Source of the DNA: an uncultured Collinsella sp.
GTDB taxonomy: Bacteria; Actinomycetota; Coriobacteriia; Coriobacteriales; Coriobacteriaceae
Direction of reading: 5' to 3'
NCBI GenBank assembly: GCA_902478995.1
Contig: CABSNF010000019.1
Location: 1-27,714, forward strand
DNA: 27,714 nt
The position numbers and the translations under genes were made by a program. The notes below the pieces were generated by a model. It did no database searches. It saw only the letters and a program-made list of their open reading frames with translations, and was not told where the DNA came from. This document shows, one piece after another, positions 21,352-27,714 of the stretch. The stretch's first letter is position 1, and each line of letters starts with the position of its first letter.

Positions 21352-22044
21352 CTAAACCGCACATTCCTCGCGTTCGGCATCGAGACGTGCCTTAACGGCA
21401 TCGGCGGCGATGTGATACGAGAAGCCCTTGCCCATCAAAAACCGAACCAGTTTTTCGAATCCGCGCGTCTCTGGAACACGCCGCTTGGCGAGCAGGGCTG
21501 ACGCACGCGCCAAATCGTCTTCGACGGCAAAATAATCCTCGGGATAACCGGGAATGTCATCGAGCACGACATGACGGCGCTTGAGCTCGGTCTCGATTTT
21601 GCGCTGTCCCCAACCGCGCCGCTTGCGCTCCTCGATAAAGTACGAGCAAAAGCGGTTCTCGTCTAAAAAGTGATACTCGGTGGCGCGCTCGACGGCGAAA
21701 TCGATCGCGGGCTGGTGAAAGCCGTAGCGAGCCAGCTTGTCACGGACCTCACCCGTCGCATGGTCGCGGCGCGATAACATCTCGGTCACCATGGTAAGCG
21801 CACATTTACGCTCGATGAGCTGCACCGCCTCACGAAAGTTATCCCAATCGCAGGGCAGATCGGGGCGATTTTTGACATACAGGCGCGCGACCCGCACGGG
21901 AATCCAAATGGACCGCTCAAAACCGCCCTCAAGCTCACAATCGATATGTGCGCAAGGCTTTTTGGACGCATACCCGCTCGAGAACGAGGAGGCCGCCTTC
22001 TTATCGGGAAAGACGACCGTGGCCTCGGTCACAGTATACGACAT
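21352..22044 (-). CDS. recX: Regulatory protein RecX
   Basis: A 230-residue RecA modulator built of three-helix repeats. Visible family motifs are LSRRDHATGEVRDKLARYGF (about 90-109), LDENRFCSYFIEERKRRGWGQRKIETEL (about 126-153), and a C-terminal LVRFLMGKGFSYHIAADAV. RecX binds RecA filaments and limits their activity. A less conserved N-terminal extension of about 80 residues precedes the repeats, as in several Actinobacteria. It starts 11 bp after the recA stop and is probably expressed by read-through from recA. Confidence 0.93.
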   Translation of the reverse strand: MSYTVTEATVVFPDKKAASSFSSGYASKKPCAHIDCELEGGFERSIWIPVRVARLYVKNRPDLPCDWDNFREAVQLIERKCALTMVTEMLSRRDHATGEVRDKLARYGFHQPAIDFAVERATEYHFLDENRFCSYFIEERKRRGWGQRKIETELKRRHVVLDDIPGYPEDYFAVEDDLARASALLAKRRVPETRGFEKLVRFLMGKGFSYHIAADAVKARLDAEREECAV

Positions 22045-22055
22045 GAGCGTAACCG

Positions 22056-23204
22056 CTACTCGTCGTCATCATCGAGCATGGCGGAACCATCGATGGCGTA
22101 AAGCTCGTCAAACTCCTCAGGCGCAGGCTGATCGGTCAGCTCGACCACGGACGGAGCATCGTCATCAAACTCAAGTCCGCAGGCAAGGCGGACCTTATGC
22201 TCAATCTCGTCAGCGCAATCGGGGTGTTCGCGCAGGAACGCCTTGGCGGCCTCGCGACCGTTGCCGAGCTTGTCCTCGCCATAGGCAAACCAGGAGCCCA
22301 TCTTCTTGCAGATGCCGCACTCGACAGCCATGTCCAGAATCGAGCCCTCCTTAGAGATGCCCGTACCGTACATGATGTCGAACTCAGCAGAACGGAACGG
22401 AGCTGCCACCTTGTTCTTAACGACCTTGGCGCGCACGCGGTTACCGATAACCTCGTCCTTAAGCTTAATGCTGTCGATACGGCGAATGTCGATACGCACC
22501 GAAGAGAAGAACTTAAGGGCGCGGCCGCCCGTCGTAGTCTCGGGGTTGCCGAACATGACGCCGATCTTCTCACGCAGCTGGTTAATGAAGATGCACGTCG
22601 TGTTGGACTTGGACAGCGAGCCGGCGAGCTTGCGGAGCGCCTGGCTCATCAGGCGAGCCTGAAGACCGACCGTAGTGTCGCCGATTTCTCCCTCGATCTC
22701 GGCACGCGGGGTCAGCGCGGCGACGGAGTCGACAACGATGGCATCGATGGCTCCGGAACGCACAAGCATGTCAACGATCTCAAGCGCCTGCTCACCCGTA
22801 TCGGGCTGGGAAATGAGCACCTCGTCGATATCCACGCCGATGCGCGCGGCATACGTGGGATCGAGCGCATGCTCGGCATCGATAAATGCCACAACGCCAC
22901 CCATTGCCTGGGCCTCGGCCAGGATCTCGAGCGAAAGCGTCGTCTTACCGGAGGACTCGGGGCCGTAGATCTCGACGATTCGGCCGCGCGGCACACCGCC
23001 GATACCCAGAGCGACATCGAGTGCGAGAGCGCCCGTAGGGATGGCCTCGACCTCGAGCTCGGGGCCACCGTCGCCGTACCTCATGATGGAACCCTGGCCG
23101 AATTTCTTCTCGATCTCGGCCTTGGTGGTGGCGATCATCTCATCGCGCTCTTTACCCGTCGTGCGAGCATGAACGGTACGTACGGGACCTGAATTCTTGG
23201 CCAT
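22056..23204 (-). CDS. recA: Recombinase RecA
   Basis: A 382-residue DNA-dependent ATPase that forms filaments on single-stranded DNA, exchanges strands and triggers LexA cleavage. It shows Walker A GPESSGKT (81-88), VAFIDAEHALDP, the Walker B IVVDSVAAL, LMSQALRKL, INQLREKIGVMFGNPETTTGG (L2 region), and an acidic C-terminus (DGSAMLDDDDE). The start ATG at 23204 has GAGGAGGG about 6 bases upstream; the seven-residue upstream extension has none. A LexA box lies within its promoter. Confidence 0.99.
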   Translation of the reverse strand: MAKNSGPVRTVHARTTGKERDEMIATTKAEIEKKFGQGSIMRYGDGGPELEVEAIPTGALALDVALGIGGVPRGRIVEIYGPESSGKTTLSLEILAEAQAMGGVVAFIDAEHALDPTYAARIGVDIDEVLISQPDTGEQALEIVDMLVRSGAIDAIVVDSVAALTPRAEIEGEIGDTTVGLQARLMSQALRKLAGSLSKSNTTCIFINQLREKIGVMFGNPETTTGGRALKFFSSVRIDIRRIDSIKLKDEVIGNRVRAKVVKNKVAAPFRSAEFDIMYGTGISKEGSILDMAVECGICKKMGSWFAYGEDKLGNGREAAKAFLREHPDCADEIEHKVRLACGLEFDDDAPSVVELTDQPAPEEFDELYAIDGSAMLDDDDE

Positions 23205-23234
23205 GAATAGCCCTCCTCTTAACAACCTGCATCG

Positions 23235-23263
23235 ATAATAAACGAACGGCTGTTCGTGGTCAA
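23235..23263 (-). promoter_or_regulatory. recA promoter with LexA box
   Basis: On the - strand TTGACC (23258-23263), 17 bp, TATTAT (23235-23240). The LexA box GAACAGCCGTTC (23244-23255) fills the spacer. The layout equals that of the LysM gene promoter, supporting a common SOS regulon. Confidence 0.87.
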
Positions 23264-23288
23264 CCGTTCAGATAAATCATATGCAGCC

Positions 23289-23355
23289 GACCTTTCCAAA
23301 ACCCAACCAAACGCCGACCAAACACTGACCAAATGCTTGACCACAAAGGACCAAA
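23289..23355. repeat. Helically phased GACCAAA repeats upstream of recA
   Basis: (A/G)ACCAAA or close variants begin at 23305, 23316, 23327, 23339 and 23349, that is at spacings of 11, 11, 12 and 10 bp. A degenerate GACC copy is at 23289. The array starts about 25 bp upstream of the recA -35 box. A-tracts recur with the same period, so the DNA may be curved or may bind a protein array on one face. Confidence 0.7.
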
Positions 23356-23430
23356 TATGAACAAGGCAGGCAAAAATACGTCTACAACCAGCACAAACGC
23401 CAAATGAGCCTAAGGTCCCTATCTCCACAA

Positions 23431-23454
23431 TTAAGGGGCCCGGAGGCCCCTTAA
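23431..23454. terminator. Hairpin terminator after cinA
   Basis: TTAAGGGGCC (23431-23440) and GGCCCCTTAA (23445-23454) form a perfect 10-bp GC-rich stem with a 4-base loop, 7 bp downstream of the cinA stop. The - strand tail (TTGTGG) is only weakly U-rich, but A/T pairs at the stem base give TTAA/TTTTAA flanks. Confidence 0.65.
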
Positions 23455-23461
23455 AACATGT

Positions 23462-23992
23462 CTATTCCATAGAGTTGAGCACAAGGGCAATGCGCCCCAA
23501 TGCCTCCGTGACCGCATGGGCACGAACACACGAACGGTCGCCCTCATAGTGGCAGCGCACAGAGTCCACGACCGGCACGCCCCCATCGGCGGAACGATAC
23601 GCCCAGCCAATATAGAAAGTGCCAGCCGGATCGTCCTCAGTGCCACCGCCGGGGCCGGCATAACCCGTTGCGCTCACTGCAATATCGCTCTGGTACAGCT
23701 CCAGCGAACCCGCCGCCATCTCGCGCGCGGTCTGATGCGACACCGCGGTATAGCGGTCGAGCGTCTCCTGCTCAACACCAAGAACGCGATGCTTGATCTC
23801 ATCGCAGTAGGTCACCGCACCGCCACGCAGCGCCGCCGAGGCACCCGGGATATCGGCAATCGTCGAGGCGATCATACCCGCCGTCAGCGACTCAGCCGTC
23901 GAAACCGTCACGCCCCGAGCGCTCGCGCGCTCGACAATATCGCGCGCCAGCTCCTCGTTATGTGCGGAAATCTGCTCAAAAGAGACCGTCAT
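23462..23992 (-). CDS. CinA C-terminal domain protein (nicotinamide-nucleotide amidase)
   Basis: A 176-residue single-domain CinA/PncC protein that deamidates NMN to NaMN in pyridine nucleotide recycling. It shows VSTAESLTAGMIASTIADIPGAS (about 30-52), GGAVTYCDEIKHRVLGV, the AVSHQTAREMA segment, and SATGYAGPGGGTEDDPAGTFYIGW. The N-terminal molybdopterin-like domain found in full CinA is absent, as in Escherichia coli PncC. Either ATG 23992 or GTG 23998 could start it; the ATG has GGTGG close upstream. It sits between pgsA and recA, the conserved position of cinA in Gram-positives. Confidence 0.92.
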   Translation of the reverse strand: MTVSFEQISAHNEELARDIVERASARGVTVSTAESLTAGMIASTIADIPGASAALRGGAVTYCDEIKHRVLGVEQETLDRYTAVSHQTAREMAAGSLELYQSDIAVSATGYAGPGGGTEDDPAGTFYIGWAYRSADGGVPVVDSVRCHYEGDRSCVRAHAVTEALGRIALVLNSME

Positions 23993-24004
23993 ACCCACCA
24001 GGAC

Positions 24005-24643
24005 CTAGACCGAAAAGACGATCTTGCGGCAGTTCCAGAAGTACTGGGCGCCCGAGATAACGGTCAGGACAACGGCAACGGCGTACAGGAAGCGCGACAC
24101 CGAGTAGATGCCGAGCGTCAGCGCTACCGGGCCAAGGTGCAAGCCGGCCATCGCAAAAACGCACAGGTAACCGCAGATGGAGACCATCGTGGTTGCCGTC
24201 TTGTACTTGCCGAGCTTATCGGCGGCAACAACCACGCCGGCCGCACTCGCGACCATGCGAAGGGCGCTCACCAGAAGCTCACGGAACAGGATAATGAACA
24301 CGGACCACACGGTCACCGCGCCAAAATCCAAGAACAGCAGCAGGGCCGAGAACACGAGCAGCTTATCGGCGATGGGGTCCAAGAATTTACCGAAGTCGGT
24401 GATCTCGTTGCGCGAACGCGCCAGATAACCGTCGACCTTATCGGTGCACGACAGGATCACATACAGAATGAAGGCAGCGGCGGCGAGCGGGCCGTCGAAG
24501 GTGCTCCAATCCGTACCGGCAACACTCGTGTGAGAAAGCGACGACACGATCATGAACACCGGGATAAAGACGATGCGAACGCACGTCACGATGTTGGCGG
24601 GCGTCCAGACACTCGTCAGTTCCTTATTGCTCTCGTTAGCCAC
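24005..24643 (-). CDS. pgsA: CDP-diacylglycerol-glycerol-3-phosphate 3-phosphatidyltransferase
   Basis: A 212-residue membrane enzyme making phosphatidylglycerol phosphate, the committed step to phosphatidylglycerol. The N-terminal TPANIVTCVRI is typical. The family signature D71-G72-x2-A75-R76-x8-G85-x3-D89-x3-D93 is complete, followed by KLGKYKTA. About five hydrophobic segments are present. The start is GTG 24643, with AGGAG overlapping the rimO stop region, 9 bp after rimO. This is the orthologue by position in the rimO-pgsA-cinA-recA block. Confidence 0.95.
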   Translation of the reverse strand: MANESNKELTSVWTPANIVTCVRIVFIPVFMIVSSLSHTSVAGTDWSTFDGPLAAAAFILYVILSCTDKVDGYLARSRNEITDFGKFLDPIADKLLVFSALLLFLDFGAVTVWSVFIILFRELLVSALRMVASAAGVVVAADKLGKYKTATTMVSICGYLCVFAMAGLHLGPVALTLGIYSVSRFLYAVAVVLTVISGAQYFWNCRKIVFSV

Positions 24644-24652
24644 GACGCTCTC

Positions 24653-26002
24653 CTACTCCACAACATGACCGATAAGCTCATAGCAGAAGCTATCGGTAAA
24701 CTCGACGGTCAGAATATCGCCCACGGACGCCTCGCTGGCGTCCAGATGCACCGCGCCATCGGAATCGGGCGCCTGGAACCAGGCATGGCCGATCAGCTCG
24801 GCGCCATCCTCGGTCTCTTCGATACCGTCGACGATCACCTGGGCGCGCTCGCCCACATGTGCGGCAGTGGCGGCAAAACCAAGCGACTCGGCCAGGTCCA
24901 TGGCCTCCTGGGCGCGCTCGAGCTTAACCTCCTCATCGACCTGACCCTCCATCTTAGCGGCCAGGCTGCCCTCCTCCTGCGAGTAGGCAAAGACGCTCGT
25001 GTAGTCAAAGCCGACGGTGTCCATAAAGTCGATAAGGTCGCGGAACTCGTCGTCGGTCTCGGTCGGGAAGCCGACCATGGCCGTGGAACGGATCACGATG
25101 CCGGGGATACGCTCACGCAGATCGCGGAACAGGTCCTCGAGCTCCTGGCGCGAACCAGAACGGCGCATAGCCTTGAGGATGCGCGCGTCGCAGTGCTGCA
25201 CGGGGATATCGATATAGGGCAGCACCTCGGGCGTATCGCGAATCGTCTCGATGAGTTCGTCAGTCATGCCCTCGGGCTGCAGATAGAGCACGCGGACCCA
25301 GACGTTGTGCGGGCGCACGGCCTCGGCGACGGCACGCAGCAGCTGCGCCAGATTGCGCGGCGAGCCATCGGCGACGTCCTCGTCGGCAAAGTCGGTACCC
25401 CAGATGCCCGTGTCCTGGCCGATCAGCACGATCTCGCGCACACCGCCGGCAACCAGGTCGCGCACCTCGGAGATGATGCTCTCGGCATTGCGCGAATGAT
25501 AGCGGCCGCGGATGTAGGGAATCATGCAGAAGCTGCAGAAGCGGTTGCAGCCATCGGAAATCTTGACGTAAGCGACAGCACCCTCGACGGTACGTTTGAC
25601 CTGCGGGATATAGGCTGCAATCTCGCGCTCGACACCCAGCACGCCATCGATGACCGCCACGATGCCGTCCTCCTCCTCGGCCTTCACAAAGGCAGCGACC
25701 TCGGGCAGCTCGTCAGGTAGGTCATCGCCATAGCGCGACGGCACGCAGCCGCACATGACGATGGGGCAAGAACGAACGCCGTCCTGAACCTCGTTGGCGA
25801 GCTCGAGCGTGGTCTCGATGCTCTCGGACGTTGCGGAGGCGAGGAACGAGCAAGTATTGACGATGGCGATATCGGCATCCTGCGGGTCGAATGCCTCCTG
25901 GTAGCCCGCGGCGGTCAAAAGAGAACGCATGCGGTCGGTGTCAACCTCGTTCTTAGCGCACCCGAGGGTGATGTAGAGCACGGAGCCCAACGGTGTATCC
26001 AT
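24653..26002 (-). CDS. rimO: Ribosomal protein uS12 methylthiotransferase
   Basis: A 449-residue radical-SAM enzyme that adds a methylthio group to the conserved Asp of ribosomal protein S12. The auxiliary cluster cysteines are C15 (TLGCAKNEVD), C51 (IVNTCSF) and C86 (MCGCVPSRY). The radical-SAM cluster is C152-x3-C156-x2-C159 (CNRFCSFC). The LYLQPEGMTDELI and PYIDIPVQHCDARILKAMRR segments separate it from MiaB. A C-terminal TRAM domain is present. An AAAGGA ribosome site lies about 10 bases upstream, within the 27-bp gap after yajQ. Confidence 0.97.
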   Translation of the reverse strand: MDTPLGSVLYITLGCAKNEVDTDRMRSLLTAAGYQEAFDPQDADIAIVNTCSFLASATSESIETTLELANEVQDGVRSCPIVMCGCVPSRYGDDLPDELPEVAAFVKAEEEDGIVAVIDGVLGVEREIAAYIPQVKRTVEGAVAYVKISDGCNRFCSFCMIPYIRGRYHSRNAESIISEVRDLVAGGVREIVLIGQDTGIWGTDFADEDVADGSPRNLAQLLRAVAEAVRPHNVWVRVLYLQPEGMTDELIETIRDTPEVLPYIDIPVQHCDARILKAMRRSGSRQELEDLFRDLRERIPGIVIRSTAMVGFPTETDDEFRDLIDFMDTVGFDYTSVFAYSQEEGSLAAKMEGQVDEEVKLERAQEAMDLAESLGFAATAAHVGERAQVIVDGIEETEDGAELIGHAWFQAPDSDGAVHLDASEASVGDILTVEFTDSFCYELIGHVVE

Positions 26003-26029
26003 GTTGGAGAGCGGTCCTTTCGATTGATA

Positions 26030-26527
26030 TTAGCGGTAGTTGGTGAACTGCAGCGGCTGGCCGTAGTCCTGGTCGCGCAGGAACTGAATCACGGTCTGCA
26101 ACGCGTCCTTCGAAGCAGAGGAAACACGCAGCTTGTCGGCCTCGATGGCCACCTTGACCTTGAGCTTTTGATCCTTGATGTCCTTGTTGATCTTCTTGGC
26201 GGTCGCCTGGTCGATACCCTCGACGATATGGCCGAGCACGCGCACGGTGCCGCCCGACGCCGCCTGCGGAGCATCCCACGAGACAGCCTTGAGGTCGATG
26301 CCGCGCTTGATGAGCTTGGAGCTCAACACGTCGATAATCTGTTTGGAGACAAAGTCGGCCGGGGCGTTGATCGTAAAGAGCTTGTCGCCCTTCGAAAGCT
26401 CGATCGTGGCGCCGGAATCCTTAAGGTCATAGCGCTGGGAAATCTCGCGCGTGGTCTGCTGAAAGGCGTTATCGACCTCTTGCATGTTGACCTCGGACAC
26501 GACGTCGAAGCTGGAATCTTTAGCCAT
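26030..26527 (-). CDS. YajQ-family nucleotide-binding protein
   Basis: A 165-residue protein with the family start DSSFDVVSEVNMQEVDNAFQQ, the YDLKDSGATIELSKGDKLFTI region, and a C-terminal DQDYGQPLQFTNYR. YajQ proteins have two RRM-like domains and bind RNA or nucleotides; some bind cyclic di-GMP. The role here cannot be defined further. The start has AAAGGAAA 6-7 bases upstream. It lies 26 bp after the RG-rich membrane protein and 27 bp before rimO, so it is in the same operon. Confidence 0.94.
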   Translation of the reverse strand: MAKDSSFDVVSEVNMQEVDNAFQQTTREISQRYDLKDSGATIELSKGDKLFTINAPADFVSKQIIDVLSSKLIKRGIDLKAVSWDAPQAASGGTVRVLGHIVEGIDQATAKKINKDIKDQKLKVKVAIEADKLRVSSASKDALQTVIQFLRDQDYGQPLQFTNYR

Positions 26528-26553
26528 GATGTTTCCTTTCGCGTACGAGCGGC

Positions 26554-27714
26554 CTAGTAGCTATCGTACGAATTGTCGGTAGAATCGGTGGGTGTCTGAC
26601 CGTCAGTTGCGGTATCGGCGCCATCCGTGGACTGGGCATCGGTACCGTCGGTGGTATCGGTACCATCGGCGGTGTCGGTACCATCAGAACTTTCACCATT
26701 CTCGGAATCAGACGTCTCCTTCTTGGGAACGGTGATCGTCACACGCGCCACGCCCGAGGTCTTGGTATCGTAACGAACCTTTTCACCGTTCTTGGTAACG
26801 GTGACATCGGAAGGCTTGGACGTGGTGATCTCGATCGAAGACTCGGGCGTGTACTCCTGCTCAAAGGGGCCAGTCGCCTGGGCGCCATAGACCGACTTGC
26901 CGTCAACCTTGACCTCAATCCACGCGGTCTTTCCCTTGGCAACGGAGACTTTGACCTTCGTGACCTCGTTCTCTTCCTTCTTGACCGTCGTCTTGGTAGC
27001 GTCCGAATCAGTCGACTCATCCGTCACCTCATCGGTGTCATCGTCCTCGTCGACCGTTTCGGTCTTCTTAGAAGACTTCTTGGTCGTCATCTTGGTAGCA
27101 GTGGGCGTCTCGGGCGTGTTCTCGGGCGCCGAAGATGCGCAGCCACGCAGAAGCACCACGATGAGCACAATCAACAGCAGCACAACGGCACCGATGCCGG
27201 CGTAGACGATACGCGGATCGAGCCCGTTGTTTTGAGGAGTACGTGATCCGCCGCGTCCACGACCGGAACTGCTGCGGCCGCCTCCCTGAGGCATACGACC
27301 ACGATTGCTATCGGAACGGCCGCGATAGCCGCCCTGGCCCTGAAGGCTGCGCTGACCCGAGCGGGGCGCAAGTTCACCGCGGCCTTGATAGCCACGTTGG
27401 CCCGAACGCGGAGCCGAAGAGCGCTGGCCATACGGCTGTGATTGAGAGCGAAGACGCGGCGTCACCTGCGTGGTATCGGCATCCGCATAGCCACCGCGAG
27501 AGCGTCCGGTGGAGACACCACGGTGACCGCGATCTGAATAGCCGCCGTCGCCGTAGCCGGCACGAGGGTCACGCGCCACGCCGCGGGCAGCGGGAAGTGC
27601 ACGGTCCTCGGGCATCGGCGTACTGCGGAACCGGTCACGCTGTGAGCGAATCTCCTCGCCCGAACCCGTCTCAGTAATATAACCGGCCTGCTGAGGACGC
27701 TGTCCATAGCGGGT
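26554..27714 (-). CDS. RG-rich single-pass membrane protein with RodZ-like C-terminal domain (5' end outside window)
   Basis: The frame runs without a stop to the window edge, giving at least 386 residues. The visible cytosolic part (about 1-165) is Arg/Gly/Gln/Ser-rich with many RG, RGG and GYRGR motifs. A strong membrane segment lies at about 169-190 (IVYAGIGAVVLLLIVLIV), followed by Cys. Outside is a Thr/Lys/Asp-rich spacer, then an 80-residue domain (VKVSVAKGKTAWIEVKVDGK to VARVTITVPKK) resembling the DUF4115 domain of RodZ, then a TDGTD-type tail. The locus is where Gram-positives often carry a rodZ/ymfM gene before pgsA. The first Met in the visible part (27615) is internal to the frame. 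A helix-turn-helix may lie beyond the edge. Confidence 0.7.
   Translation of the reverse strand, partial: TRYGQRPQQAGYITETGSGEEIRSQRDRFRSTPMPEDRALPAARGVARDPRAGYGDGGYSDRGHRGVSTGRSRGGYADADTTQVTPRLRSQSQPYGQRSSAPRSGQRGYQGRGELAPRSGQRSLQGQGGYRGRSDSNRGRMPQGGGRSSSGRGRGGSRTPQNNGLDPRIVYAGIGAVVLLLIVLIVVLLRGCASSAPENTPETPTATKMTTKKSSKKTETVDEDDDTDEVTDESTDSDATKTTVKKEENEVTKVKVSVAKGKTAWIEVKVDGKSVYGAQATGPFEQEYTPESSIEITTSKPSDVTVTKNGEKVRYDTKTSGVARVTITVPKKETSDSENGESSDGTDTADGTDTTDGTDAQSTDGADTATDGQTPTDSTDNSYDSY
26638..26691. repeat. 18-bp tandem repeat in the C-terminal tail of the RG-rich protein
   Basis: ATCGGTACCGTCGGTGGT (26638-26655), ATCGGTACCATCGGCGGT (26656-26673) and a diverged GTCGGTACCATCAGAACT (26674-26691) are tandem. 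They encode the repeated DGTD-T segments. Confidence 0.75.

Noticed and set aside
22197..23192. A 331-codon open frame opposite recA
   Set aside because: recA is certain here; the antisense frame has no family features.
23289..23355. The phased repeats upstream of recA as a CRISPR array
   Set aside because: Units are only about 7 bp with 3-5 bp gaps; no CRISPR-length repeats or spacers and no cas genes are present.
23516..25720. A 734-codon open frame on the + strand opposite cinA, pgsA and rimO
   Set aside because: It spans three well-recognised genes on the other strand, and its His/Arg/Asp-rich translation is typical of a reverse-strand shadow.

Overview
This window looks like a draft contig from a high-GC Gram-positive of the Coriobacteriia, most likely Collinsella or a close relative. 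That assignment is inference. It rests on high-GC codon use, an actinobacterial gene order (phosphatidyltransferase, FHA protein, MerR), a DUF1836 gene, SpoVS, and LexA boxes of the GAAC-N4-GTTC type used by Gram-positives. The first 42 bases are not genomic: positions 10-42 match an Illumina Nextera transposase adapter, so the left edge is a raw contig end and the first gene is cut there.

Left part (43-7947), all on the + strand: the 3' end of a NIF3-family gene, a coiled-coil zinc-ribbon protein and coaBC; a tRNA-Pro(GGG) with its own promoter and a textbook terminator; then a CDP-alcohol phosphatidyltransferase, a GarA/OdhI-like FHA protein and a MerR regulator; then apt, a secreted NlpC/P60 peptidoglycan hydrolase, and a DegV fatty-acid-binding protein.

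Middle (7957-14437): a DUF1836 regulator and thioredoxin reductase on the - strand, and a GT28-type glycosyltransferase on the + strand. A gene-free stretch of about 450 bp follows, packed with long palindromes of one repeat family. Then come dut, nrdR and a LysM membrane protein on the - strand. The LysM gene is divergent from lexA across a region with three LexA boxes, the same layout as yneA/lexA in Bacillus. A DUF1624-type membrane acyltransferase gene is translationally coupled to lexA.

Right part (14422-27714), all on the - strand and read from right to left: an RG-rich membrane protein with a RodZ-like C-terminal domain (cut by the window edge), yajQ, rimO, pgsA, cinA; recA, recX; rny and an orphan GHKL ATPase; spoVS, miaB, miaA, hflX. 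This is a long housekeeping block for phospholipid synthesis, tRNA and ribosome modification, DNA repair and mRNA decay. recA and the LysM gene carry LexA boxes between their -35 and -10 elements, so the SOS circuit is readable directly from the sequence.

The least-explained signals are: the palindromic family at 11093-11500, whose loop is conserved while its arms differ; a perfect 12-bp inverted repeat that can bury the nrdR start codon; a 25-bp site shared (21/25) by the degV and DUF1836 promoters; and helically phased GACCAAA repeats upstream of recA. I found no CRISPR array, prophage, transposase or defence island.
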